From Portulaca oleracea (Eukaryota > Streptophyta > Magnoliopsida > Caryophyllales > Portulacaceae): a stretch of 64,000 bases of DNA. The DNA lies in contig CM055887.1 of assembly GCA_029582165.1 (NCBI GenBank), positions 14,796,190 to 14,860,189 of the forward strand. Direction: 5' to 3'. The notes beneath the pieces are model-generated. The model did not search any database and had not been told where the DNA came from. It saw nothing but the letters and a program-made list of their open reading frames with translations. The translations under genes and the position numbers were made by a program. Positions 34,238 through 45,854 of this stretch are shown piece after piece (the stretch's first letter is position 1; each line of letters starts with the position of its first letter).

Positions 34238-35457
34238 TGTTGAATCCACATGGATGGTGTGTCGGGTTAATAGAGAATTGGTTTGTTAGGGTTTCAAATT
34301 GCAGGAAGCAGTAAATAATTTAAACTAAACTAAACTAATAGGAATTGAAAGCAATAAAAACTAAAGAAACATGAATTGATGAACTAAACTTAACCTAAAA
34401 GAACAAGAACAAGAAACTAACAACAAAATGAACACACAATCAAGAAAGAATGCTAATAATTATGAATATAAAAACCGAATTTAATATTGAATTTAAAGAA
34501 ATGAAATTATACCTAGAATGCATTAAACTAATCTTGAATCTTGAACTTTGAATCTTGAATCACGAATCTTCTCCTGAACAAACAAGAAAAATTGTGATTT
34601 GGAATACTAAGACTGCTCGAATCCTCACCTGAAGGGAGAATTCTAGGAACCTTAATCCTCCGCTTCACTAAATATTGGATTTTTGATATGGACTACTCTA
34701 AGAGAAATCAAAAGACAAAAAGTGAAAGAGGAAACAAGAACTTGAAGAATTAATCACTTGCATTAATCTAAAAAGGTTGAATTACCATTGAACGCTTGAA
34801 GAAAACTAAGAGAACTCCATCTAAAATTAAACCTTGAAAACTAATTCTAAAACCTAAGTAAAACTAAGATAAAGATAAGTAAAACTGAAGATCTCTCTCT
34901 AATGAAATATAATAGTTCTTACATAGAAAAGAAAAGTGAAGGAAAATAATAAAACTCCAAAAACCCTGGCTAGCCGTCGCGTGTTTTATTTCCGGAAATC
35001 TACTGAACGTCGCGGGCGCGACCCTCCACTAGATGTCGTCCGTCATTTCTCGCTTCCAGCTGTCGCGGGCACGACCTCAATCTGGCTCCAGTGTCGCGGG
35101 TGCTACAAAACCTTTCACGGATGCGATGGTTCTTGGAAATTCTTCGTTGATCAGCTCACCGTCGTCGCGGGTGCTACAAATCCTGTCACGGGTGCGACAG
35201 CCTTCTGGAGTCCAGTGATTCTTGCTTCCTATTTGTCGCGGGTGTCACTGCCCAGGTCGCGGGCGCTACACTCCCTGTGGCGGGCGCTACACATGTGATG
35301 TTGGGTTGTTTTTTTGGCTCTTTTGGCTCGGTTTTCCTTATAACTTTCGATTGTCCTAAAAAACACAAAATTATCATAACTAATACATAATCAAGAGACT
35401 AAGACAAGCAAAACACCTTATAAATGATATAAATTCGGCTCGAAACGAGACCAAACA
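34238..35457 (-). repeat. G4 3' LTR
   Basis: It ends on the plus strand with ACCAAACA before the polypurine tract. The palindrome cluster at about 35010-35295 contains gtcgcgggcgcgac (35010-35023) and variants ending in GCTAC. A weak TATA-like stretch is at about 34905-34912. The second LTR is not in the window, so the left edge is uncertain. Confidence 0.5.
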
Positions 35458-36900
35458 ACACTCCCACACAAGGGTTTGATCGCCCCGAGCAAACTAAAAC
35501 AAAAAGAAAGAGAAAAAGAAACTAACTACCCTAACTCACTTTGGTAGGAATCACGGTTACATTTAGCATATGCAACAAGCCCTTTAAACCCCTTGGCAGC
35601 CCAAGTGGACGAGGAAGGTCTCGTGAGGGTTTATAGACGTTATACCCACCAAAGCATAGGAAAAGAAAAGAAAAGAAAGATAAGAAAAGAAGAGAAAAAT
35701 GAAAAGAAAAGGAATGAAACTCGAAACTAAAGAAAGGAGGAGAAACACTTTCTGAGGTAAAAAGGCGAAATTTGAGAAAAGGGTCAGCACAAAGGAGGTC
35801 CACACACACGGTGGCGAAACTAACTACTCAAACAATGCTTTCGCTCAACCAAGAACAGTTAACAAACACTTTCAAAGCAACTAGCAAGATCGTTACTGAA
35901 CTTCACATTTTTCACCTCACTCATGCATAAGCTTGATGGGTTTCTCGTGCTCAAGTGCAGTGTTTCTGGTTAGTTTTTGTTTAATTCAAGGCTCAATCGG
36001 TTAGAAATAACTAATCAAACACCCATGCTCATTTATTTAATGAATTATTGGTGGTTACCCTCTCTATTTTGTGTCGCCCCTGGCTTGGTGAGGGTCGCAT
36101 GTTACATAGATTAAGGTTCCACATTTATTGTCATTAATCTTTTTGGTGTTGGGTTTTTCGAGAATTGAACGGCCTTGAAAGGGGTCTACTCTTCCTACAT
36201 AGATCATTTCCATACACATACATAGTGCTTAAGGGATATGAGTGCTGCACCACTCATATTGATCTATGTTGGTGAACCAACATTTTCAGAATTTCTTAGA
36301 TTACTATTTTTGCGTTAGTATTTTCGGGAATTAAACAGCCCATAAATGGGGTTTACCCTCCCAACACAGGCTACTCCATACACATACGAAGGGCTTAAGG
36401 GGTAAGAGCGTCGTACGACTCATACCAACTCGTGTAGGTGTACTAACTTTTTATTTTTCCATTTTTTTAGTTTTTTCTTTATTTAGAGCATGGATATTCA
36501 AGAAGCTAAAACTTTCCTCCTAAACCAAGACCATCATATTAACCAACCAAGAAGTGAATTTCTAAGGATACCACATGGTTGCGAATACAGGTGATGTTAT
36601 TATGTTTAGGAAAAGCAACAATCAAGCCTAAAGCCTATCAAGCATTCACTAATTATTCCTACTAAGCAATTGCACTATTCAAACGATCAACGACACAACC
36701 ATATATACAAACTACCCTTAGCCGAAAAAAATTTTAAAAATTTCGCCTAATTTTAATAGTAACTAAAGTTGTTTCTCTTCCAAATACTGGTAAGGCACTT
36801 GAGCCACCCCACTCCCACACAAAAACTCTACAATGTATGCCAATCTACCAATTCTAACAAATAATCAAGAGATTGCGGCAAATGCTTTCAAGGATGAATG
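34238..36900 (-). mobile_element. G4: 3' end of a third Athila-like element
   Basis: An LTR-like unit (34238-35457, TGTTGAATCC...CCAAACA on the plus strand) is followed by a polypurine tract (35458-35472). Then comes a non-coding region that matches the 3' regions of G0 and G3 in several blocks (35575-35660, 36070-36440). A second polypurine-like tract is at 36805-36820, and homology then fades. No gag-pol or second LTR was found, so this is a truncated fragment. The left LTR edge is a guess from the TG/CA rule. Confidence 0.6.
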
Positions 36901-36935
36901 GCCGGAAGAAATGAAGAAATTTGTTACTCAATAGT
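36834..36935 (+). other. Short open fragment at the G4 edge, unknown
   Basis: From an ATG at about 36834 a frame of 33 codons reads to a TAG, with 'AANAFKDEWPEEMKKF' near its end. The tract after the stop is T-rich and untranslated-looking. It could be the 3' end of a captured exon or chance. I recognise no family. Confidence 0.2.
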
Positions 36936-37540
36936 TTTGCTATATATGTGATCCTTATGTTTTATTGTTTGTGATGTTCAGTCGTAGCTTTTCTTTGTTG
37001 TTTTTGTTCACAACCTTGTTGCGGTACTTTGACACTTTCTTTTCGGTCTTAAACAATAGAAAAAAGATCGATAGCTTTAAAAGTACAGTTAGTAATTAGA
37101 AAATGTTCATTTTCGTAATTTAAAAACCTAAATTTTATTTAAAATTGAATACTAAGTTGTAAAAATATTTATAATGCATGGACTTAAAAATTACTATAAT
37201 TTAATTTTGGTTGCATGAATTCTAGTTATTGTAGTTGTTATGGTCAGAGAGGTTTGTGTGAATTTTTAATAAATAAAAGAACCAATTACTATGGTTCCAA
37301 CTAACTCTTACCTGTTTTCGTGCAAAAAAAAAAAAAAAAAAAGAAACTAACTCTTTTTACCTACCCAAATATTAGTACATTTTATTTATAGTATATCCGT
37401 GTTATTTATTTTTTCTTGTTCGAATTCATAATATATATAAATCCATGTGATTTTCCTCAATATAATTTATTTGTTGCAAAACACTAATAATTTTGTATAC
37501 ATTATTGTTCTTATTAAAGTGAGTTATACCCAGTTAGATT
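36936..37540. other. AT-rich sequence without features
   Basis: No coding frame or structured repeat is seen apart from an A-run at 37325-37342. Confidence 0.5.
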
Positions 37541-37542
37541 CA

Positions 37543-37707
37543 AGGTTGTTAAAATCGGGATCCTAACTCGAAACTATGGGGAAGTTAGGATCGAAATTTA
37601 TCCCATGTAGGATCGTGGATCGTGTGTAAATAGTAGAAACGTTTCGATGATTTTGAACCATAAAATCGTAAGATCGTAAATCAGGATCGGGATTTTAATA
37701 ACTATGG
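37543..37707. mobile_element. Small MITE with degenerate inverted ends
   Basis: The left end, ggttgttaaaatcgggatcc, and the right end, ggatcgggattttaataac, are inverted copies with one or two differences. Between them 'aggatcg' recurs several times. No clear target duplication was found, so the superfamily is unknown. Confidence 0.55.
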
Positions 37708-38368
37708 TTAAATTACATGCAAATATCCACAATTATGCATAAAAATACTATAATACTAATCATATTGATATGAATGAATAAACACGCACATACCTGGCAC
37801 CTACATTAAAATACATAGAAAAAAATATACTTCACCATGCAGCATAATATTTTGTTTTAAAATTAAGAATTTAAAGTAGAGTGGACTTTGATAGAAATAT
37901 AGAGAATTTACTAGGAAAAGGAAACACCTTCGTTCCTTGGGTCACCTTTCTGTAAATAAAAGCCTCTTCAAAATAAGCCGATCAACTGAATTATTTTTGG
38001 TACAACCCTGCAATACAAATTAACAAATAAATTATCTAAGAAAATTAAACTCAAAAAACAGCATTGAAGATTATAAAAAATATCCTCATATGATGAGGAA
38101 AAATTCATAGCCAAAACACACATCATTTTCAGAGGGGGCTCGGGGGAGTTTGCGTAGATGTCGAACTTTGGACCTGTTCCCGATATGATCCATTACCTGG
38201 CTAGGGTTCAGGTCTTGAAGGGGATTTAGTAACATTATTTGGGCTACTGGAGGTTTGGGTTGGGCTTTTGGAATGTTAAGTAGGGGATTTGGATGACTTA
38301 ATTTGCTAGGCTTTTTGATGGTTGGGCAAGGGCTTGCGATGACTACACTCAGCTTTTTGATGGTTTCA

Positions 38369-39044
38369 CATGCTGTAACACCGACACCTCCTATATTGCA
38401 GATATTACCAAGAACTGCTTTACGGGTCGACGACTGGCCTCAAAAATCATCACTAGAAGTCACCCATTCTAAGACCACTCACAACCAAGAGCGTTTAATT
38501 GAGGAGTTTCCAACAGATGAGCTTCCCATAAGAAAAGTGCACCTTGATGATATAAGTAGTCATTTCAAACCCTTTAAGCCACATTTAATCATATGTCCGA
38601 GGTATTACAATCACCCCTCACTTAAGCACACAACGTCCTCGATGTGCATTAATCTATTCCAGAATCTTTGCCACGATAGGTGACGGCCCGTGGATCTCAC
38701 ATCAACGGGCGCAACTCACGGTTGCGGGTCGACTCTGATACCATATGTAACGCCTACACCCATCCCAAGTCACGGACATTACCGACAACTACTTTCTAGA
38801 TCGACACTTGGCCCCACAAATCACCATGAGTCCTTCCATCGTGCTTCTTCCTCTCACTCACATGCTACGTTGGAAAACTTCCCGGGAGGTCACCCATCCT
38901 AAGACTAGTCTCAGCCAAACACACTTAACTAAAGGACTTTCCAACGGATGAGTTTCTTAAAAGAAATGTGTACCTTGGTGATATAAGTAGTCATTCAATC
39001 CCTTTAAACCATATTTAACTATATATCCAGGGTATTACACATAC
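38369..39044 (-). mobile_element. Cassandra TRIM retrotransposon
   Basis: LTRs 38374-38609 and 38746-39039 begin TGTAAC and end ATTACA on the plus strand. They are flanked by CATGC and CATAC (target copies with one difference). On the minus strand a tRNA-Met primer site (38743-38733) follows the 5' LTR. A short interior of about 136 bp and a polypurine tract (AGTGAGGGGTGAT) precede the 3' LTR. The LTRs contain a 5S rRNA-derived segment, which defines Cassandra. The element is non-coding and depends on enzymes in trans. Confidence 0.9.
38877..38930 (-). other. 5S rRNA-derived segment in the Cassandra 5' LTR
   Basis: The minus strand reads GTTAAGTGTGTTTGG, then a spacer, then AGGATGGGTGACCTCC, then GGGAAGT. 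These match the A box, spacer and C box of plant 5S rRNA genes (GTTAAGCGTGCTTGG, AGGATGGGTGACCTCC). In Cassandra this region can recruit RNA polymerase III. The 3' LTR keeps a weaker copy at 38456-38503. It is not a functional 5S gene. Confidence 0.88.
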
Positions 39045-39568
39045 ACATTAGATGAATAGGTTGGGCTTGGCCCACTCTGTTATGGATACCATTGCATTGA
39101 TCATTTGAGCTTTAGCACTTCTACTCAATCGTGGTCATTTCACTGGAAACTTTTGTCTTTGCCTAAATTGGTGAGATTTTTTCTTTACATTTTGCACTCT
39201 CTGTGATATTTGTTACTTCTATGATAAAGGAGTTGTTTGGGTCAATATGATTTCATCAGGTTCTGCTAACACTTGGTCACTAGAAATTATGATGAGTTTA
39301 TCAGCCTATTTATTGGCCTGACTCAATGAAATTTCAGCATTTGACTCTGTTGAGATTCTTTTTTTTTTTTACATTTTAATTTGCACTCTTTGGGATGTTA
39401 ATTGATAAATTGAGCTACTGAACAAAACGTAGCTTCTATCAGAGAATAATTGCACAAAACAGCGTATGTATATCAAACAAGAAAGTTATGGTAAACACGT
39501 ATCATGATGTTGTCATTATAGGTTCAAAGTGGTGGATCAAGGATTCATATACCGCTATTACCTTGACA
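39045..39568. other. Spacer without recognisable genes
   Basis: AT-rich sequence lies between the TRIM and the probable Helitron. No frame or repeat stands out. Confidence 0.45.
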
Positions 39569-41915
39569 TCTATAATCTATAATAATATAAAGGGACCCTA
39601 ATATAAAAATAATATATTCGAAATTTGAAATACTCAACTCAGAGTGATTGTAGGGGTTATCGGCCAATCAGATTAAAGAAAAAAATCGATTTAAAAATAC
39701 AGTAAAAAATTTCCGCCCATGAAATAATTAAAAAAATCAATTTAAAAAATAATAAACAAGATGTCTAATCATATTAAGAGTCTACCTTATCTAATTAGAA
39801 GTCTACTTTCCACCCCAATTAGGACTCTAACTTCCACTCAAAACTAATAAGGACTCTACCTCTCACACAAATATAATTAGAACTCTACCTCCCGACCTAA
39901 TATATAAACGTCGAAACATCTTCTATTCTCTTCCAGTTTTTCAACTATTAACATTTGAAGCAACCATTGAATTCTCGGCAAACCTGCAAATACAAATAGA
40001 TTAGTTTTCGAAAAGTACTATTTCCTCGGCAACTCCACCATATATTTCGTTATTTTTTTCAAAGCAAATATTGCTTTATATTCTATCTCTATCACTTTCT
40101 TCTCTCTCTCCTTGAACTCCACCCTAATTTCGTTCTTGCTTCCCTTTCTCTATCTCAGTCTTTCTTTCTCTCAAACCAAGAGCAGTATGCATATCAATTT
40201 CTCTCTGATTTTAGCAAATTACTATTCGAGATTTGGCACTTTCAAGGTTTTCTGAATGTCGGCGCTTGCAAAACCTATTCACAAACCAATTAAGAGGACT
40301 ATGCATATAGAACTGTATATATAACATTGCAACCAAATTTCTGTATACATGAGAGATATTGCTTGCCTTTGTTTTTATTTTCTTGCTGGAGGAATTTTTA
40401 CATCAGGCTTGGAGAATATACCTTAGATATTGATGTTACCTAATATTTATTGCTCTTTGTTTCATCAGATTGAACAATTGTGTACCCGTAAAATATTTGT
40501 TTGTTGTGATTATTCTTTGGAATGTTTAAAATACGCTCACAGCAAGAATACGTATATCTCTCAAGTTAAAAATTCCATTTAGTCTTTAGGGTTGGGTTGA
40601 TTGATGTTTTTCCAATAATTTGTGGGGTTTTATGTGATGCATTGTTATACAAGGTGTTGGTCACCTATACAGTCATACAAAGGTATGCCTGTGTAAGAGT
40701 GAAATGTCGTTTTGCCATCATATCTAAATCCTAATTCTTTTGTCTCAGTTTATATTTGGACAAGTTGTAAATAATCTATCTTCTATTAATGATATGTTAT
40801 GTGAATTCGAGCAGGTTCTCCTGGTGTATGAGTGACACTAAAGGTGAAACATCAAGGCTACATTGCTGGAATTTAGGAAGCTCGCAATAGAAGAAAATTT
40901 GATGGACATTAGTTGTGTATAATGGAGATTGTTCATAGAATTAAGAGGAATATTTTTTACTAACACACTACATGCATTAAGGAATTCATCCAAGCATCAT
41001 ATGTGTATAGATAATATTTTGCATGGATTATATATGGTTATATAGGAGATTTGATATTGGTGTATATAGGGTTTAGTGAATTTTGCCCTTTCATTTACGA
41101 CATAGTAATAAAGGTCGTTGCCCTTTCATTTTCGACTTATACGATATTGTTTAGGATTATTGGATGATAATACACTAAACTTTAGGGGTATTGGACAATA
41201 ATGCACTGAACTTTTTTTTTGGACTCTAATACATTGAACTTTGAGGGTATTGGACAATAATGCACTCAGACCAATTCAACTGGTTGTTGACGCGGTGGTT
41301 GTCCCATTTTGGGTATCGTTTTTCTATTTTTTTCCAAAAAAAAATATATGAGTCATCCTGCTTATGTATACTTTCTTACACGGCAAAAGTTTTTTTCTGA
41401 AAAAAAAAAAAGAAAAACGACACTTCAAAATAGGACAGCCACCGCGTCAACCACCAGTTGAATTGGTCTGAGTGCGTTATTGTCCAATACCCTCAAAGTT
41501 CAGTGTATTAGAGTCCAAGAAAAAAGTTCAGTGCATTATTGTCCAATACCCCTAAAGTTCAGTATATTATCATCCAATAATCCTATTGTTTATGAATAAA
41601 GTAATGTCGCATGCTTATTTCCAATGAAATATTAGGCAACGAATGATTTCTAAATTATGGGTAATTAATTGGAATTTGTCTATGTAAATTGCAAGATGTA
41701 GAGTAAGATTGTTACATTCAACCACACCATTTCCCACCCGGGCAAGATTTTGAAGTATTGGTTTTTATCATTCCAAGTCACTTCTTTTTTCTTACTTGGA
41801 TTGAGAATGTTTGGTAATATATTTATTTTTTTAAAACAAAAATAACATATTTATTTTATACTATTTAAAATTTTAAATATCCCGTTCATCGCACAGGATC
41901 AGGATTAGCACGTAC
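39569..41915 (+). mobile_element. Probable non-autonomous Helitron
   Basis: The left end, TCTATAATCTATAATAATAT followed by aaaggg, matches the 5' ends of plant Helitrons (TC, then a TA-rich stretch, then AAAGGG). The right side at 41881-41897 has cccgttcatcgcacagg, a decayed version of the CCCGTGCATCGCACGGG hairpin near Helitron 3' ends. The terminal CTRR is not intact, so the exact end is open. There is no Rep/helicase coding. A Mutator-like MITE (41154-41583) lies inside. Confidence 0.5.
41145..41592. mobile_element. Mutator-like MITE with repeat-built inverted ends
   Basis: Element 41154-41583 is almost a perfect inverted repeat of two arms of about 190 bp. It is flanked by a 9-bp duplication, TATTGTTTA (41145-41153, 41584-41592). 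Each arm contains two or three copies of a unit like 'ttggacaataatgcactgaa'. Confidence 0.85.
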
Positions 41916-42145
41916 AAATATGATTTTAAATTATATTTGTCAATTTTTGACAATTTTAATATGATTAATTAACTTGGTATATATGAAAAGAAAAGTCGGA
42001 TGATTAGACCTTAATATCCCCCCTCCCCCCCTCCTCACTTGTTGATTAGGATGGTAGACCTTGTTTTTAGTTGAAGGTTGAGTTTACTCAGATTGAAAGT
42101 TTTACTGCTTCCATTTTTGACACCATGGTTCCAAATATCTTGGGC

Positions 42146-42519
42146 GAAGGAATCCAAAAAATTACTTAGGGGTACCCTAACTTTTGGTGAAATGTTTTTC
42201 TGGTACCCAACTTTTAAAAACTAATTTTGGGTACTCTAACTTTTAGAATTAGAAATAATTAGGTGAATTTTCGGCCAATTATTTGAATTCAACGGTGAGT
42301 TTTAAGTGGGAAATTGATTAAGTGTTTTTGTGGATGAAAATGCCCTTTGTTTTCGTGGACGAAAATGATTTGAATCAATCGGAGTTTCACCGAAAATTCA
42401 CATAGTAATTTCTAATCCTAAAAGTTAGGGTACCCCAAAATTAGTTTTGAAAAATTAGGGTACCAAAAATTATTTTTACAAAAGTTAGGATACCTCTAAG
42501 TAATTTTTTGGAAGGAATC
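42146..42519. mobile_element. Mutator-like MITE in the duplicated promoter
   Basis: Element 42155-42510 starts CAAAAAATTACTTA and ends TAAGTAATTTTTTG. It is flanked by a 9-bp duplication, GAAGGAATC (42146-42154, 42511-42519). The arms contain alternating 'gggtaccctaactttt' units. It lies at the upstream edge of the promoter copy described at 42511. Confidence 0.87.
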
Positions 42520-42755
42520 TAGTGTGATCCCACGGTGCGGACACCGGTCAAACTCAAATACTAATCCTGTAGCAACCTTGCCATGTCAGACTATCTCGTT
42601 AGTCGTTACCCATTAAAAGAAATATATAAGAAAAACATAACTTGGCCTCCTATAGTATTATAACATATATAAACCTCATCGTGCTCCTCTTGGCAACCTC
42701 TCCTTTTATTCTTTCTCATCCTTTTCTTCAATTCTCATCCAGAACACAGTTCAAG
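42511..42755 (+). promoter_or_regulatory. Stranded promoter copy of the MGNC/PADRE-type gene
   Basis: The run gaaggaatct.gtgatccca, the following GGTCAAACTCAA, 'cctaatcc' and 'catatataaacct' match 60795-60920, the promoter of the intact gene, in the same order. The W-box-like GGTCAA (42546-42551) and TATA box (42665-42673) are kept; the ACGT core at the distal site is changed to ATGT. Sequence after 42755 is an LTR element, so this promoter no longer reaches a coding region. Confidence 0.75.
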
Positions 42756-43863
42756 TGTTAGGAATATTATTTAAAAAGTGGGACAATATACACTTGATTA
42801 TAATTCATGAATAATTTTATTCATCATAATATACATAATACAACTCATATAATACCAATCGAATGAAAAATTATATAACCAATGAGTAGCACTTTACAAA
42901 GAGTGTCATATACATACATCGTGTATAATTAATAAACAACATAAATAAACATATAAAGAGAGTAGAGTTTAGAGATAGCCTGATTTTTGGGTAGAGCGTG
43001 CACGTAGCACTGTCATAAGAGAGGAAACGCCCCCGCTGCACTGGTAATATTATCAAGTGCGGTCCTCCCCCAAGATACTACAACCGTTGGATTCCTTCGG
43101 ATGCAGCGAGAGGAATTCCCCGAACCAACTACTTGCCCATGCTCGAAAATAATAGTCTAATGACAAAGGTTTACAAACCAAATATCATTAAGCAAAATTT
43201 TGGAGATATTACCACATAAATACTTTGGACAAGATAAATAATCTCAAGCGGCAAAAATTTGATTAAAAATAGTATGTAAGACTTATGTGCTTACACCTTC
43301 ATCCTTTTAACCTCACAAGCAAGAGGTTTAAATAAAAGGAGCCTTAGAAGCATTATGATTGTCAACCGTAGCTTCCATTAACAAAGGCTAAAAGAAAGGG
43401 AATATCCCAACTAATTAAAACTCCACTATTAACTCCTAATTTAAGAGTAAAATTGTGGTTTTAGTCAAACCATTAGTTAAGCCTTATTCTCTATTATGGA
43501 GTACGCCGCATAAACGACCAAGGAGTGAAAGAACTTGAGGTCAAACGTGCCAAGAAGGAAGGCTAAAATGAAGGAATTAAATTCCCAAATTAACTCAACT
43601 ATTTCCTCTAAAAACTAATTTAAGAGACTTGGTCAAACCCACTTTAGAGAAATTAGGAGCAGTAAAAACCACTTTAATAAAATAACCAAGTCAAATAAAA
43701 TAAGAGGAAAAGTGAAAGATAAATAAAAGAGTTGGAAATTAATATAGATTTCAATATATAGGATCGAGTGAGCCCGAAGGGTAGTACGTAACTAAAAGTT
43801 ACTACCGATAATATTGGGCATCAAACAATCAAAATATTAAATTTAAATCACAACTTTCCAACA
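42756..43863 (-). repeat. LTR of a minus-strand element (family L5)
   Basis: The plus strand reads TGTTAGG...CCAACA. On the minus strand it begins TGTTGGAAAG directly after CATGTGGGGAT, a polypurine tract of the type that precedes copia 3' LTRs. A related LTR fragment is at 52793-55115. The other LTR of this copy is not found, so the element is truncated. Confidence 0.65.
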
Positions 43864-45177
43864 ATCCCCACATGATTTAAAATTTAAGAAACTCAACAAA
43901 AGGAGATTTATAAAATAATTTAGTATATATGAGCATATATATCGTGCAATGGGTGTCAGGTACCTTCTGGGTTTGAACCTGCACTTAGTGTTAGTGAGTT
44001 TTGACCTGAGGGAAATCGGTGAACTAATGTCTTGAACCAAAGCATCCCACAGTGGCGACCTCACCACCACACCCACTAGGTGAACCTCCAAGAGTGATCT
44101 GTGACTACCACCACGCAAATTCATGCCTTTGGTCCATTAAGAGTTATTGTGTCACCTTGCCACTTTAAAAGAAAGCATCGGTTTGACTACAAAAATAACT
44201 CAACCTTTATAATTTCCACAGCCCCCGAAGAGCACTTCGCCATAGGAGTGGAACCCGGGATTCCCTGCTAATAAATTGATGCTCTTTTTAGTTCACCCGT
44301 CACCTTCGTTGTTACCCGTTGAACATCCATTCATGGGATCGCCATACCTCTGGAGACGGGTGTCCACTGTGGTGACTAGCTTGTGGGCTTCAGTTCCACC
44401 CCCCTCGACGATATAATTAGCTTAAATGGCTAATCTTTTTCGTTGTCGACCGGTCAATCCATCTACATGCTTTAATAAGTCATGATCTCATGATTCTTGA
44501 TGCATCAAGGGCCAATAATTCTACGTCAAAAGGCCAGAAAATTTATAAGAGATCATTTTCTCATCAATGCGGCATGCTACTAAATTTATGAGGGTTAATA
44601 GCTCAAGATATATAGTGCTAACCACTCAAGGTTACACAACTCCATAATAATTATTATGACCATAAAATGTCAACACTCATCATAATAGCCCTTCATAAAA
44701 ATCTAACTTCAATAATAATCAGCATGCACTCATATTTAACACCACTTTTGTAGTTATATATAGCACAACTCCATGTATTGGCCATCATGATCGATAATGT
44801 GGGTCACAACAGAATATACCACATATTTTATAGAGTATAACATAACTCTATCTATCAAGGCTTACTCCACATAAAATAAATCAAGCAATTTCATGGTCAA
44901 TTCTATAATCTCTTTACATGCATCCAAAGCCATATAAAATAAATTGCCACTCTATAACCCCCACATTAGGGAAAATTTCTCAACATCATAGATCGATAAT
45001 AAACAACATATACCAAAAGGTATATAATATGTGTCAATATAACCCCCACACTTTTAGAATTTAATCTAAAATGGTATATGAAATAATCATCAAAAGTTAT
45101 ATATGAATTATATGCTCAACCTCATGTATTAAAACACTAATTTGCTAACTGCAACATGGAATGATTTGATTCACTCC
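43864..45177 (-). other. Non-coding interior of the L5 element, first part
   Basis: No gag or pol motif is seen. Short purine-rich tracts on the minus strand occur near 45045-45055. The sequence continues after LINE-B at 51494, since the two sides join at the LINE-B target duplication. Confidence 0.5.
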
Positions 45178-45188
45178 AACTTAACACA

Positions 45189-45854
45189 ACCTCTATTTCC
45201 ATTCCTTCACCTTGGCGTGTTTTTACTCTCCCGGTTACCTATGAAGGGCTCTTTGAAACCTGTGCTTTATGTGGATCTCGTGATCATTTACTTGAATTAT
45301 GCCCGAATGCGTCTGTTGCCCCTCCGTTGGAACTTATGGTGGAAAAGTTCAAATCGACGGGCATCTCTCATTCGTGTTCCCTTCAAGCCGCTCAACAGGA
45401 GGAGTGGATTTCGGTTGCCCCTCAAAAGTGTGGCCGAATATCCAAACTTTCTCGGCAAAAATAGCCCGGGATCCGTATCTCTGATGATGGGACTCCGGTG
45501 ACAAATATGAAGAAACCTGCGAACCCAAAAGCTGAAGGGAAAGTAAAAGGTAAATTATACCCAGATTCATCTTCTGATCCTCGACCAACTCCTGAATCCT
45601 TGCCTAAGAATGTACCTATGCAACCTCCCTTCCACCCTAACAATGATGCTGGTCCTTCTAGATTGGGTAATGCCCCAATGAGTACCTTAATTCCTTCCAC
45701 TCCCCCTTCATTTGAGGGGGCTAAGAATGCAACTACCCAAATTTTGGAATCCTTTGATGACTATGAGGAAGATTTTTTAGAAGAGGATGAAGATATCTTT
45801 ATGGAATTAGAAGACTTAGGCCCGGGGAATTCTTCGGACTCGACTAAAAAGTGA
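45189..45854 (+). pseudogene. LINE-B ORF1, C-terminal part
   Basis: The frame enters from the truncation point and reads 'FTLPVTYEGLFETCALCGSR', then 'DHLLELCP'. This is a CCHC zinc knuckle (C-x2-C-x4-H-x4-C) preceded by the usual 'YEGL' turn of LINE ORF1. An in-frame TAG lies at 45462-45464. The same frame continues to 45854 with a Pro/Ser-rich stretch and an acidic end (EEDFLEEDEDIFMELEDLG). The DUF4283 part is lost by 5' truncation. It would bind LINE RNA. Confidence 0.82.

Noticed and set aside
38303..38902. Two plus-strand frames over the TRIM
   Set aside because: They cross LTR borders and run antisense to the element; Cassandra is non-coding.
38877..38930. Possible 5S rRNA gene
   Set aside because: Only the internal control region is similar, and it lies in LTRs with a primer site. 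It is the known Cassandra feature.
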